From Phycisphaeraceae bacterium (lineage in GTDB: Bacteria > Planctomycetota > Phycisphaerae > Phycisphaerales > UBA1924): a stretch of 64,000 nt of DNA. Positions within the stretch are counted from its first letter, which is position 1; every line of letters begins with the position of its first letter. The DNA lies in the NCBI GenBank assembly GCA_019636795.1, contig JAHBWW010000001.1:1-64000 (forward strand). Direction: 5' to 3'. Under the pieces are notes generated by a model. That model searched no databases, was not told where the DNA came from, and saw only the letters and a program-made list of their open reading frames with translations. Below, piece after piece: positions 40,672 through 50,743 of this stretch. The translations under genes were made by a program, and so were the position numbers.

Positions 40672-42924
40672 GTGTGGCCTTCGTTTGCCCATCCTGCGAT
40701 CCTGACGGCGGGTCTGGCGTGCGTCGCTGTGCCGATTCTTGTGCATTTGCTGACGAGGCGGCGGCGGAAGGTTGTGCGATGGGCTGCGATGCGGTTTCTG
40801 CTCGAGGCGTATCGGCGTCAGCGACGTCGGTTGCAGATGGAGCAGTTGCTGCTGCTCGCTGCGCGATGCCTGCTTGTGGCGCTGATCGGCATGGCGATCG
40901 CGAGGCCATACTTTGCGGGATCGGGTGCGGAGGCGAGCGGGGCGCGAACAGTCATTGTCGCGATCGACAACAGCCTTGCATCAAGCGTACGTGATGATGA
41001 TGGAAGCATGGCGCTCGATCGGCTCAAGGCTGAGGCGCGTGCGCTTGTTGGTTCGCTCAATGCGGGCGCGGGCGATGTGGTTGGATTGATCGCTCTGGGC
41101 GGTCCGGCACAGGCGCTGGTGATGCCCCCGAGTTCGGATCTTGCGGCGGTGCTGCGATTGATTGACGAGTTGACGCCGACGGATTCGGCTGCTGATGTTG
41201 CGGGCGCGCTGCTGGAAGTTGACGCCATGGAGAGTGTTGGTTCTTCGAGGCTGATTTCGCTGGTGCTCCTGAGCGAGTGGTTGGCGGGGTCGGTCGCGCT
41301 GGATCGGTCGTTGAGGCCTTTGCGGCGTGCGGTGGAGGTGGTGGGGCGTGAAGTGCGTACGACTGGGCCGATGAATGTTGCGGTCACGCATGTTGAACCG
41401 CCGCGGTCGTTGCTGGTGCGTACGGGGCTTGGATCGGCGGATCTATCGAATCCGATTCGGGTGGTGCTGCGTCGGAGCGGCAGCGGGATTGATGAGCCGA
41501 GCGTGACCCAGGTTCGGGCACGGATCGAGGGCGCGAGCGGCGATCCGGTGGAGTTGGGGACTGCGGTGGTGCGTTGGGAGATGGGGCAGCGCGAAGCGGT
41601 GGCGACGATTGCGGTGCGAAGTTCGGCGCTGGCATCGGCTGGAGCGATGGGGCTGCTGAGTGTCGGGATTGATCGTGATGCGATCGAAGGCGACAACGAG
41701 TGGCGTGTGCCGGTGGAGTTGCGTGATGCCATTCGTGTTGGCGTGGTTGCGCCTGCGCGGTTTGGTCGGCAGGTGGGTGTGGGGCGATTCGAGGCGTCGG
41801 ACTGGGTGATGCTGGCGCTGGTGCCGACGGCAGAGAGTGCGAGCGGACTTGAGATTGTCGAGGTGCTTCCGGGTGCGATTGATCGGCCCAGGCTTGGGTC
41901 GCTTGATGCGGTGATCGTGCTGCGGCCGGACATGGTTGACGTTGGGTCGTGGGCTCTGCTGCGCGAGGTGGTGGATCGTGGTGGGCTGGTGGTGGTGGCG
42001 CCGCCGATCGAGGCGCAGGTGCATACGTGGCCGGATGCAATGGTGTCGGCATTCGGGCTGGAATGGCAGATCGGGCGCGAGGTTCGCACGCTGGAGCCTT
42101 CGGAGACACTTGCTCGGCCCGGAGCAAGCGAGGCTTCGCTGTTGCGTGTCATAGCGGGTGAGTTGCCGTATCTGGTCGAGTCGGTGCGGGTGTCGAAGTT
42201 GCTGGACGTGACGGTCGGGCAAAGGCAGGAAGGAAGCTCATCGCTGGCAGGTGATCGGCTGGAGTCTGATCCGATCGTGTCCGGGGAAGTGGGATTGCGA
42301 ACGGCGAGCGGAAAGCCGGTGCTGCTGATCGGTGTGCCCGAGGGCTCGCGTGGGGTTGTGGTGTTGTTGTCGACAGCACTGGACCCGACATGGACGGATC
42401 TGCCGGCCAAGCCGTTGATGGTGCCGTTGATGCAGGAAGTGGTGCGGCAAGGTGTGGCGCGAGGATCGCAGGGCTTGATGTTGGTGAGCGGCGTGCAGGC
42501 ACCTCGACCGAGCGGCGTGGTGGAGTTGGTGCCGGCTGGTCTGGGTCCGCGCGTTTCGTTGCGTGATGGTGCGCCGACGGCTGTGCTGCGGCATGTGGGG
42601 GTGTGGCGTGCGGTCGACGCATCGGGTTCGCCGCGGGTGACGGTGGTGGCCAATGCCGATCATGCGGGCTCGGATACGTCGGCGTTGAGCGAAGGCGCGG
42701 TGGCGGACTGGTTGCGTGGTGTGACGGATTCGCCGGTGCGACTGGTCGCGGGTCGCGATGTGGCTGGCGCCCTTGCGGCGAGCGGTGAGGCTGGGGAAAC
42801 GCGCGGGGCTGGTTTTGCGTGGATGCTGCTGTTTGCGGCGGCGGCATTGGCGGCGTTGGAGATGTTTGCTGCGCGAGTTGCGAGTCACGCGGGCGTGTCG
42901 GTTGCACCCGGAGGTGCGGCGTGA
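40672..42924 (+). CDS. BatA-like membrane protein with vWA-like region
   Basis: A 750-residue protein with a GTG start. The N-terminus is the BatA domain (TIGR02226 type): FAHPAILTAGLACVAVPILV, LLTRRRRKVVRWAAMRFL and a second helix near residues 60-78. A degenerate vWA-like domain follows (VIVAIDNSLASSV), then long beta-rich periplasmic regions and a final helix near 725-745. It is probably a scaffold in the complex served by the DUF58 protein. Its stop overlaps the next GTG by 4 bp. Confidence 0.82.
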   Translation: MWPSFAHPAILTAGLACVAVPILVHLLTRRRRKVVRWAAMRFLLEAYRRQRRRLQMEQLLLLAARCLLVALIGMAIARPYFAGSGAEASGARTVIVAIDNSLASSVRDDDGSMALDRLKAEARALVGSLNAGAGDVVGLIALGGPAQALVMPPSSDLAAVLRLIDELTPTDSAADVAGALLEVDAMESVGSSRLISLVLLSEWLAGSVALDRSLRPLRRAVEVVGREVRTTGPMNVAVTHVEPPRSLLVRTGLGSADLSNPIRVVLRRSGSGIDEPSVTQVRARIEGASGDPVELGTAVVRWEMGQREAVATIAVRSSALASAGAMGLLSVGIDRDAIEGDNEWRVPVELRDAIRVGVVAPARFGRQVGVGRFEASDWVMLALVPTAESASGLEIVEVLPGAIDRPRLGSLDAVIVLRPDMVDVGSWALLREVVDRGGLVVVAPPIEAQVHTWPDAMVSAFGLEWQIGREVRTLEPSETLARPGASEASLLRVIAGELPYLVESVRVSKLLDVTVGQRQEGSSSLAGDRLESDPIVSGEVGLRTASGKPVLLIGVPEGSRGVVVLLSTALDPTWTDLPAKPLMVPLMQEVVRQGVARGSQGLMLVSGVQAPRPSGVVELVPAGLGPRVSLRDGAPTAVLRHVGVWRAVDASGSPRVTVVANADHAGSDTSALSEGAVADWLRGVTDSPVRLVAGRDVAGALAASGEAGETRGAGFAWMLLFAAAALAALEMFAARVASHAGVSVAPGGAA

Positions 42925-45254
42925 GCGGGTTTCTGGACACACTTTTTGGGCTTGATGGGCTGGGGTTCTCGGATCCGGAGGCGGTGTTCGGATTCGCCAG
43001 GCCGGTGCCCGCCTGGGTGTGGGCGATTGTTGTGGCGGTTGTTGTGGCGATTGTCGCAAGTTCGTATGCGCGGCTGAGTGTTTCGCGTCCCGTCCGAGTA
43101 GCGCTTGCGAGCATGCGCGTCGTGTTCATCATGGTGCTGCTGGTGGTGGCGTGCGGTCCGGAGTTGCGTAAGAGCAATGAACGTGTGGAGCCCGACTGGG
43201 TTGTGATGATGATTGATCGGTCGCAGTCGATGATGATTGCGGACGCGGGGGTGCGGCCGGCGCTGGTGTCGCGCGAGGAGCAGTTGCAGGAGATTCTGGG
43301 GGCGTCCAGGCCTGTGCTGGTGTCGATTGACGCGAACAAGCGTGTGGTGTGGCTCGGGTTTGATTCTTCGGTGTACGAACTTGATGGCCGCCTCTTGGAG
43401 GAGCCTGGGCTGCAGGGTGTGCCGGAAGGTCGGAGCACTGCGATCGGGGCATCGATGGAGGCCGCGTTGCAGCGTGTGGCTGCGAGGCCTTTGTCGGCGA
43501 TTGTGCTGTTCTCCGATGGGCAGTCGGTGGATGCTGTTTCGCGTGCGGTGCGGCGCTCGCTTGAACGGCAGCGTGTGCCGGTGTATGCGGTGGCGCTGGG
43601 CAGCGCAGACCCGATTTCGGATATGTCAATTCGGCGTGTGGTGGCACCGGAGGTGGTGTTTGTCGATGATGTCGTGACCGTCGGCGTGGAGATCGAGCAT
43701 CGAGGTGCGACTTCGGGGCGGGCGCGGTTGCAGTTGCGCGATGCGGCGACGGATGAACTTGTCGACGAGCAGGAAGTTGAGGTCGCGGCGGATGGTACTG
43801 CGACGGTGCGTCTTTCGACGCAGCTCTCCGAGGCTGGGGGCCGGCGATTGACGGTGACGCTGATCCCGGAACAGGATGATTTGATCGCGGACAACAACAT
43901 GGCGCAGGTTTCAGTGGAATTGGTTGATCGGCCGTTGCGGGTGCTGTATGTGGATGGGTATCCGCGGTGGGAGCATCGCTATCTGAAGACGCTGCTGTTG
44001 CGCGAGCGGTCGATTCGGTCGTCGTCGCTCTTGTTGTCGGCGAACAGGCGGTATTTGCAGGAGGGAGATGTCGAGATCGACGCGCTGCCGCGATCTGTAG
44101 AGGAGTGGGCGGAGTACGACGTGGTCGTGATTGGCGACTTGAGGCCAGAGTTGATCGGCGAGGACACTCTCATCGATCTTCGGCAGCACATCGCCGAGCG
44201 TGGTGCGGGGCTGATCTGGGCGAGCGGGCCTGGTGCGGTGCCTCTGGCATGGCGAGGGACGGCACTGGCGGACCTGCTACCGATGTCGCTCGATGTCGAA
44301 CAGGCGGTGCGGGTGTGGCGCGAGCCGGTGACGATGCGGCGAACCGTGGCGGCTGCGGACCTTTCGCTGCTCGAAATGAGCGATGCCACGAGCGCGACAT
44401 CGGGGGATGCGGGGTGGCCTGAGATATTGTCGGACCACAATACAGGATGGGCGAGGCTGCACTGGGCGCAGCAGATCGCGCCCGCTGCGATCAAGCCTGG
44501 TGCGGTGGCGCTGGCGACGTTCGAGACGGAGCGCGGCGCTGCGGATGGAACTTCGCCAGCGGTGCTGATGATGCGTTTTGGAGCGGGGGTGAGTGTGTAT
44601 ATCGCGACGGACGAGACGTGGCGATGGAGGTATGGGCGTGGCGAGGATCTGAGTGAGCGGTTCTGGGTGCCGATGATCAGGCAGTTGGGGCGGGCGAGTC
44701 TGGCGCGCGGCGATCGTGCGGTGCTGCTGACCGCATCGCCCGAAGCTGCGTTGGTGGGCCAGCCTGTCCGGATCGGGGTGGAACTGCTGGATCAATCGCT
44801 GATCGATTCAAGGGCTTCGGCAGTGTCGGTGCGCGTGGGTTCGGAGACATCGGGGATCAGGGTGACACTCGATCCGCAGGCGGACGGACGCGGACGGCAC
44901 TTTGGTGGGACTTGGGTGCCCGATCGACCGGGGCGGTACGTGGTTGCCATTGATGACCCGCTGATACCCACAACCGGGGAGGGTCGGGTTGTAACGGTGG
45001 TGTGGCCGGACGATGAATCGCGCACGCCTCAGACGAATCACGAACTGTTGCGCGAACTGGCGGAGTCGACGGGTGGAAGCATTCTGACGGCGGATGGGTT
45101 GGCACAATTGGAGGCCAGTCTCCCGAACAGGGCGGTGACCATTGCGGGAGAGCCTGAAATCCGGACGCTGTGGGACAGACCCCTTGTTTTGGTGGTCTTA
45201 ATGGTCTTGTTGGCGTTGGAGTGGGTTGGGAGGCGTGTGGTGAGGCTGGCGTGA
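42921..45254 (+). CDS. Membrane protein with vWA and glutamine-amidotransferase-like domains
   Basis: Start GTG 42921, overlapping the previous stop as GTGA, with GGAGGTG just upstream; 777 residues. Two N-terminal helices (VWAIVVAVVVAIVASSYA, VVFIMVLLVVACGPEL) lead into a vWA domain (MMIDRSQSMMIAD; LFSDGQSVD). A beta-sandwich follows, then a class I amidotransferase-like domain (LRVLYVDGYPRWEHRYLK), and a final helix near 755-773. This architecture is common in planctomycetes beside BatA proteins. Function unknown, likely protein scaffolding at the membrane. Confidence 0.82.
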   Translation: MSGFLDTLFGLDGLGFSDPEAVFGFARPVPAWVWAIVVAVVVAIVASSYARLSVSRPVRVALASMRVVFIMVLLVVACGPELRKSNERVEPDWVVMMIDRSQSMMIADAGVRPALVSREEQLQEILGASRPVLVSIDANKRVVWLGFDSSVYELDGRLLEEPGLQGVPEGRSTAIGASMEAALQRVAARPLSAIVLFSDGQSVDAVSRAVRRSLERQRVPVYAVALGSADPISDMSIRRVVAPEVVFVDDVVTVGVEIEHRGATSGRARLQLRDAATDELVDEQEVEVAADGTATVRLSTQLSEAGGRRLTVTLIPEQDDLIADNNMAQVSVELVDRPLRVLYVDGYPRWEHRYLKTLLLRERSIRSSSLLLSANRRYLQEGDVEIDALPRSVEEWAEYDVVVIGDLRPELIGEDTLIDLRQHIAERGAGLIWASGPGAVPLAWRGTALADLLPMSLDVEQAVRVWREPVTMRRTVAAADLSLLEMSDATSATSGDAGWPEILSDHNTGWARLHWAQQIAPAAIKPGAVALATFETERGAADGTSPAVLMMRFGAGVSVYIATDETWRWRYGRGEDLSERFWVPMIRQLGRASLARGDRAVLLTASPEAALVGQPVRIGVELLDQSLIDSRASAVSVRVGSETSGIRVTLDPQADGRGRHFGGTWVPDRPGRYVVAIDDPLIPTTGEGRVVTVVWPDDESRTPQTNHELLRELAESTGGSILTADGLAQLEASLPNRAVTIAGEPEIRTLWDRPLVLVVLMVLLALEWVGRRVVRLA

Positions 45255-45351
45255 ATCGGGGTTGTGGGTGATGCCGATAGGGGATGATGGGACGTTCGGA
45301 CTTTTGTTTGGGGAACCCGCGCGGGGGGAATGGGAATAGACATAAGTAAGG

Positions 45352-48300
45352 ATGGAGACCGACGTGAACGAGGCGGAAGAAACCCGGGTTGAGGCGTTGC
45401 GATCGCTGGAGCGGTCGTTGCACACGATTCGGGTGCGGGCGCGGGTCCTGCTGGTTTCGCGGGTGCTGCTGCTGGGTGTGGCGTGTGCAGTGGCGGCGGT
45501 GATGGTCGGAGCGATTGCGGATTTTGTGTTGCGTTCGCCCATGGCGGTGCGGGTGGTGGGGTTGTGCGCGGCGTTGGTGGTGGGGGTGTGGGGATTTCTT
45601 CGTTTTGTGTGGCCTGCGGTGAAGTTCAATCCCTCGTTGTGTGAGCTCGCGCTGCGTGTCGAACGGCAACCCTTGGGCGAGGGGGGCGAACTGCGTGGGT
45701 TGCTGGCGTCGGCGCTGGAATTGGCGGACGAAGAGAGACACGGGCATGAATCGGCGGAGATGCGGGCGGCGGTGATAGCTGAGGCACTTCGGCGGTGGGA
45801 TGACGGGTCGAAGGTGCGTGTGTTTCGCAAGAGGCCTGCGCTGCGGGCAGCGGGGATCTTTGGCGCGACGATGGTTGTGCTGATGCTGAGCGTGGTGGTG
45901 CAGCCGACGCTTTCGCGTATTGGTGCTGAGCGCATGCTCATGCCTTGGACTGGGGTTGACTGGCCCAAGCGGCAGTGGGCGGTGGATATCACGTCGACGG
46001 AAACGCACGCGATTGACACGGCCTTGCCGATGCGGAGCGCGATTGTGCGAACGAACCGGGGGCAAGGCAAGACGCCGGTGCGTGTGCGCTATCGCGGGGT
46101 GGTTGAGGATCAAGTGGGGGCTTGGCGGACGAGCGCGCTGACGGGACAGGATCGCCGGGTTGATCTTTCGCCTTATGGAATTCGACAAACTGGTTCTGGC
46201 GAGTTGTATGAGCGCCTGCTGGACCCGATGGAGGTTTTGGCGACGACTGGCGCGACGGCTGAGGGCGGGTGGATCGAGTATCAGTATCTGACGGAGGATG
46301 ATGAGACGGTGGTGCGTCGCGTGCGTGTGGTTTCGCCGCCGGCGATTGCGTCGGCGATGGTGCGGATCGTGCCGCCGGAGTATGCGCTGCCTGACGCGGC
46401 GGTGGCGGGATTCGCGGCGAGTGATGGGCGCGACCTGGGGCGGGGACAGGATGAGCGTGCGGTGGTCAGCCGGGTGCTTGCGGGTTCGCGGGTCGAGATG
46501 ACGATTCTTTCGAACAAGGAACTGCCGATTGCGCTCGGTGGTCGATTGGCGGATTGGCTTGAGCCTCTGCGCGAGCGGTCGCAGGACGTGACGGTGGATC
46601 ATGTGGGCAAGCGCATTGTGATCGGCGCGACGCTGGTCGAGTCGGTGAGGCTGCGTGTGGAATTGGTCGATGAGTTCGGGCTGCACAATCGTGATGATGC
46701 GGTGTTTTCGTTTGACGTGGTGAAGGATGGCCCGCCGGAGGTGGTGGTGGTCGAGCCCGGGTTCGATGAACAGTTGCTTGCGGGGGCGGTGGTTGGGCTG
46801 TCGGCCGAGGCGCGTGACGATCTTGGGCTGGTGGAATTGTCGATCGAGACGATGGTGGCGCGTCGGCTTGCGGGGTCGGAGGGCGGAGGGCCTGAAGCGA
46901 GCGGAGAGTGGCGTGAGCTCGATCGCGTGGAAGGGCGGCTGGGGCGTGAGGCGAGCGCGAAGGCTCAACTGAAAGTGGCTGAGTCGGGCGCGGCAGCGGG
47001 GGATGAGGTATGGGTGTCGAGCGTGGCGCGCGACACGCTGGGGCACGCAGGGTTCTCGGAGCGAAGCGAGGTGCGATCGACAATTCGGCGTTTGAGGATT
47101 ATCAGCGAGACGGAGTTGCTCGAACAGATTCGGGCCGAGTTGTCCGGGCTTCGGCAGACGGCGATGCGACTTGACGAGCAGCAGGCGCGGCTGGCGCAAC
47201 GACGGAGCGAACAGGGGGCGAGCGAGGCTCTTGCGCGGGAACAGGCGGAGTTGACGGACCGCATCGCGGCGCAGAGAGGAACTGTATCGAGGCTTGAACA
47301 ACGTCGGCAGCGGAATGCGCTGGCGGACGGGGCGATCGAGGGGCTGTTGAGTGATGTTGGTGCGGCGATCGGAGAAGCAGCTTCGGCATCGGATGAAGCG
47401 GCTCAGGCGTTGGCGGAGGCGGGTGAAGACGATCGTGGGGCGGGTGAGGCCGAACAGCAACGTGTGCGCGATGAGCTCTCGAATCTGATTCGGCAACTGG
47501 ATCGGGGCGAAGATGGATGGGTTGCGAGGCGTGCGCTCGAGCGCGTGGTGGAAGAGCAGCGTGCGCTGATTGAAGAGACACAACGGACGGGCTCGCGCAT
47601 GATCGGGCGCGATCGCAGTGAACTATCGCCGACGGAGCGGACTGAACTGGATCGGATAGCGGATCGGCAGCGGCAGGCGGCGCGGCAGGCGGCGGAGGCC
47701 ATTGAGGAGTTGTCGCAGCGCAGCGAACAGTTGAGGCAGGCCGATCCGTCGCAGGCGGCGGCGATGGCTGAGGCGTCACGGCAAGGGCGGCAGGAACAGG
47801 TGGCCCAGCAATTGGAAGAGGCTGCGGACAACATTCAGCAGAACCAGACTTCGAGTGCTCGAGGCGAACAGCAGCAGGCGCTCGAGGCCCTTGAGCGGAT
47901 GCTCGATGAGATCAACAACGCGCAGCGGAACCGCAATGCGGCGCTGCTGCGGCAACTGGCGAGTCTGCTTGAGTCGATCGAGTCGCTTATTGAGGCGCAG
48001 GAGATTGAAATCGAGCGCCTTGCCGAGGCGCGGGTGAAGAGTGTTGCGGGGCTTGATCGCGGGATGATGCGTTTACGCGACAACACGCTTGCGGTGCAGG
48101 TTGAGGCGCGCGATCCGGAGCTGAGTGTGGTGGGCGGGCTGCTCGATGATGCGCAGATTGCTCAGGCGAGCGCGATTGCTGCGTTGCGGGCCGAGCCGCA
48201 GAATCTTGATGAGGCTGAGCGGCGTGAGCGCGAGAGCCTGTCGCGATTGCGTGAGGCGCGTGCGGAGGCGCAGAAGCTTGAGGAACAACTGGAGCAGCAG

Positions 48301-48969
48301 GAACGCGAACAGGTTATTCGTGAACTGCGCAGCGCGTACCGCGAGCAACTCGAACAGCAGATTGTGGTGAGCGATGAGTCGCGGCTGTTGGTGGGCGAGG
48401 TTTTATCGAGGCGCGATCGCGCGACGGCGCGCGGGCTTGGGCAGCGTCAGGAGACCATTCGCACTTCGTTGGATGATCTGCTCAAGGGCACGCAGGGGTT
48501 AGTGGATGCGGCTGTGTTTGAGTTTGCCCACCGCAGGCTGAATCGACTGACCGAGCGGGCTGCGAGCGATTTGTCGGCTGGCGAGGTGTCCACATCGACG
48601 ATCCGTGCGCAGGCTGAAGCGGTGGAACTGCTGCGGGTGCTGGTTGAGGTGCTTTCGGACATGCCTTCACCTGATCGGGATTTTGATGAGGGTGCGGACG
48701 GTGCTGGTGGTGGGGGAGGCGGAGGAGGTGGCGGTGGAGGAGAGAATGAGCCTTTGCTTCCGCCGATGGCGGAGTTGAAGTTGCTTCGCTCGATGCAGGC
48801 GGTGGTTGCACTGCGGACGCGCGAACTGCATGATGTGGGCGGCGGGGCGGAGATCGAGGACCTTGCGGAGATGCAGGATGAACTGGCGCGTCAGGCGAAA
48901 TCGCTGATCGAGCGAGTGCAACAGCAACAGCAGGGGCCGAGCCGGCCTCGAGAAGGAGGCTCGCCATGA
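45352..48969 (+). CDS. Giant coiled-coil membrane protein (DUF4175-like)
   Basis: Up to 1205 residues from ATG 45352; a GTG at 45364 has a better ribosome site (GGAG six bases upstream). Three N-terminal helices (LLVSRVLLLGVACAVAAVMV; MAVRVVGLCAALVVGVWG; AAGIFGATMVVLMLSVVV) precede an Ig-like beta region. Residues about 570-1110 then form a long Gln/Glu/Arg-rich coiled coil. A run of about a dozen Gly lies near residue 1122 before a short helical end. The layout matches DUF4175-like proteins found next to BatA operons. Probably periplasmic and structural. Confidence 0.8.
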   Translation: METDVNEAEETRVEALRSLERSLHTIRVRARVLLVSRVLLLGVACAVAAVMVGAIADFVLRSPMAVRVVGLCAALVVGVWGFLRFVWPAVKFNPSLCELALRVERQPLGEGGELRGLLASALELADEERHGHESAEMRAAVIAEALRRWDDGSKVRVFRKRPALRAAGIFGATMVVLMLSVVVQPTLSRIGAERMLMPWTGVDWPKRQWAVDITSTETHAIDTALPMRSAIVRTNRGQGKTPVRVRYRGVVEDQVGAWRTSALTGQDRRVDLSPYGIRQTGSGELYERLLDPMEVLATTGATAEGGWIEYQYLTEDDETVVRRVRVVSPPAIASAMVRIVPPEYALPDAAVAGFAASDGRDLGRGQDERAVVSRVLAGSRVEMTILSNKELPIALGGRLADWLEPLRERSQDVTVDHVGKRIVIGATLVESVRLRVELVDEFGLHNRDDAVFSFDVVKDGPPEVVVVEPGFDEQLLAGAVVGLSAEARDDLGLVELSIETMVARRLAGSEGGGPEASGEWRELDRVEGRLGREASAKAQLKVAESGAAAGDEVWVSSVARDTLGHAGFSERSEVRSTIRRLRIISETELLEQIRAELSGLRQTAMRLDEQQARLAQRRSEQGASEALAREQAELTDRIAAQRGTVSRLEQRRQRNALADGAIEGLLSDVGAAIGEAASASDEAAQALAEAGEDDRGAGEAEQQRVRDELSNLIRQLDRGEDGWVARRALERVVEEQRALIEETQRTGSRMIGRDRSELSPTERTELDRIADRQRQAARQAAEAIEELSQRSEQLRQADPSQAAAMAEASRQGRQEQVAQQLEEAADNIQQNQTSSARGEQQQALEALERMLDEINNAQRNRNAALLRQLASLLESIESLIEAQEIEIERLAEARVKSVAGLDRGMMRLRDNTLAVQVEARDPELSVVGGLLDDAQIAQASAIAALRAEPQNLDEAERRERESLSRLREARAEAQKLEEQLEQQEREQVIRELRSAYREQLEQQIVVSDESRLLVGEVLSRRDRATARGLGQRQETIRTSLDDLLKGTQGLVDAAVFEFAHRRLNRLTERAASDLSAGEVSTSTIRAQAEAVELLRVLVEVLSDMPSPDRDFDEGADGAGGGGGGGGGGGGENEPLLPPMAELKLLRSMQAVVALRTRELHDVGGGAEIEDLAEMQDELARQAKSLIERVQQQQQGPSRPREGGSP

Positions 48970-49652
48970 GATGGACCATCGTGCTTCTTGCGGGGATGCT
49001 GATGGCGGGCGCTGGGTGGGCACAGGATTCTGACGAGCAGCCTCGGCCGAGCAGGGCGAGGATGCCGAGTCTGGAAGAGCTTCTGGGGCTTGAGGGCGCT
49101 TCGGCGCGCGAGGGCGAGGCGGGTCGCAGTGCGGTGGAGGAACTTCTGACGGACCCGAGCCGTGTGGCACTGGACCGCACGCTCACAGCGGAGGAAGCTC
49201 GCGAGCGATTGGCGCAGGCTGCGGACCTGATGGGGGACAGTGCAGAGCGATTGATGCGTGGGAAGGACACGGGTGTGCAGACGCAGAGGCTGCACGATGA
49301 GATCCTGAGCAGGCTTGATGAAGTCATTGCGTCGGCGCGCGAACAGGAAAACCAGCAGCGATCGAGACGGTCGTCGTCGAGTCAGCAACAGCAACAGCAA
49401 CAACAGCAACAACAGCAGCAGCAAAGGCAACAGCAACAACAGCAGACGGGCGATCCGGATTCGGCGGAAGAAAGCCCGTCGAGGCAGGATGGCGATCTGC
49501 GGCCCGATGCACCTGCGGGGAGTGCGGCGTGGGGACGTCTGCCGGATCGTGTGCGCGATGCTCTGATCGAGGGCGTGTCGGATCGGTACAGTTCGCTGTA
49601 CGAGAGGCTGACAGAGGCATATTACCGCAAACTGGCGGAGGATCGACGATGA
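48966..49652 (+). CDS. Secreted protein with poly-glutamine tract
   Basis: A 228-residue protein with AAGGAGG upstream and a 4-bp ATGA overlap with the previous stop. Signal peptide MRWTIVLLAGMLMAGAGWAQ. A helical region (TAEEARERLAQAADLMGDSA) precedes a tract of about 20 Gln interrupted once by Arg, encoded by mixed CAG/CAA codons. A C-terminal domain follows (LPDRVRDALIEGVSDRYSSL) resembling those seen at the end of similar operon proteins. Likely partner of the coiled-coil protein. Confidence 0.8.
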   Translation: MRWTIVLLAGMLMAGAGWAQDSDEQPRPSRARMPSLEELLGLEGASAREGEAGRSAVEELLTDPSRVALDRTLTAEEARERLAQAADLMGDSAERLMRGKDTGVQTQRLHDEILSRLDEVIASAREQENQQRSRRSSSSQQQQQQQQQQQQQQRQQQQQQTGDPDSAEESPSRQDGDLRPDAPAGSAAWGRLPDRVRDALIEGVSDRYSSLYERLTEAYYRKLAEDRR

Positions 49653-50743
49653 AATGCGGGGCGTTGCGTTGGACTCAGGCGTGCAGTGTGTGTGCGCTGG
49701 CTGGGCTGGCGATGGCACAGGATGCCACCAACGGCAGCGGACAGCCCGAAGTGCGCGAGCGACAGAGTGCGGCGAATGTTGCGGCTGCGGACGAGATGAC
49801 GCCGGCGATGGATCGTGCGGTCGAGCGCGGGCTTGCGTATCTGGCGAGCCAGCAGCAGCCGGACGGGTCGTTTGCGGGTGGACGATTTGGGCGTAATGTT
49901 GCGATAACGGCGTTGTGCAGCCTGGCGTTCATGGCTGACGGGCATGTGCCTGGGCGTGGAATTTATGGCGACGTGATCGATCGCGGGGTTGATTTTATTG
50001 TCGCCAACAGCGCGGAGAATGGGTTGATCGCTGCGGAGGCTGCCAATGGCCCGATGTATGGGCATGGGTTTGCGGCTTTATTTCTGGGCGAGGTGTATGG
50101 GATGACGCAGGGCGGGGGTGATACTGCGCGCGCGGCGCGCGTGCACGAAGCCCTGGTGAAGTCGGTGAGGCTCATCGAAAGAACGCAGAACGATGAGGGA
50201 GGCTGGCGCTACAACCCGGTGCCGTATGACGCGGATGTGAGCGTGACGATCTGCCAGATCATGGCGTTGAGGTCGGCGCGCAACGCCGGGATTGAGGTCT
50301 CCAAGGATGTGATCGACAAGGCGGTCGAGTATGTGCGGCGGTGCCAGAACCGCGATGGCGGATTCCGGTATCAGACGGATCTTGGCCCGAGCGCGTGGCC
50401 GAGGTCGGCAGCGGGTATTGCCAGTCTGTTTTATGCGGGCATCTATACGGATCAGGCGATTGATGCGGGGCTTGCGTATCTGCGTGATAATGCGTCGCCT
50501 GGTGATGCGCGGGTGTCGCGAGCGCACTATTTTTACGGGCATTACTATGCAGTGCAGGCGATGTATCTCGCGGGGGGGCAGGATTGGTCGGCATGGTGGC
50601 CTGCGATTCGCACCGAGTTGCTCGACACGCAGTTGTCGGACGGGAGTTGGGTGGATCGGAGTGTCGGCAGTTCGTACGGCACGTCGATGGCGCTGATCAT
50701 CCTTCAGATGCCCAAGCGTTACCTTCCGATTTTTCAGAAATGA
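49649..50743 (+). CDS. Secreted alpha/alpha-toroid protein (prenyltransferase/squalene-cyclase-like repeats)
   Basis: Start ATG 49649, overlapping the previous stop; GGAGGATC upstream; 364 residues. After a signal peptide ending LAGLAMAQ come repeats of the terpenoid-cyclase toroid type: QQPDGSF, RTQNDEGGWRY, CQNRDGGFRYQ and QLSDGSW. There is no DCTAE or DXDD catalytic motif, so enzyme activity is unlikely. Such proteins in planctomycetes accompany vWA/BatA clusters and probably bind partner proteins. Confidence 0.85.
   Translation: MKCGALRWTQACSVCALAGLAMAQDATNGSGQPEVRERQSAANVAAADEMTPAMDRAVERGLAYLASQQQPDGSFAGGRFGRNVAITALCSLAFMADGHVPGRGIYGDVIDRGVDFIVANSAENGLIAAEAANGPMYGHGFAALFLGEVYGMTQGGGDTARAARVHEALVKSVRLIERTQNDEGGWRYNPVPYDADVSVTICQIMALRSARNAGIEVSKDVIDKAVEYVRRCQNRDGGFRYQTDLGPSAWPRSAAGIASLFYAGIYTDQAIDAGLAYLRDNASPGDARVSRAHYFYGHYYAVQAMYLAGGQDWSAWWPAIRTELLDTQLSDGSWVDRSVGSSYGTSMALIILQMPKRYLPIFQK

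Noticed and set aside
40818-43900. Large minus-strand frames opposite the BatA-like and vWA genes
   Set aside because: Ser/Thr/Arg-rich, no domain, no ribosome site; opposite strand to real domains.
44857-47583. A 908-codon minus-strand frame
   Set aside because: Arg/His/Pro-rich antisense of the coiled-coil gene and the gene before it; crosses a real intergenic gap without signals.
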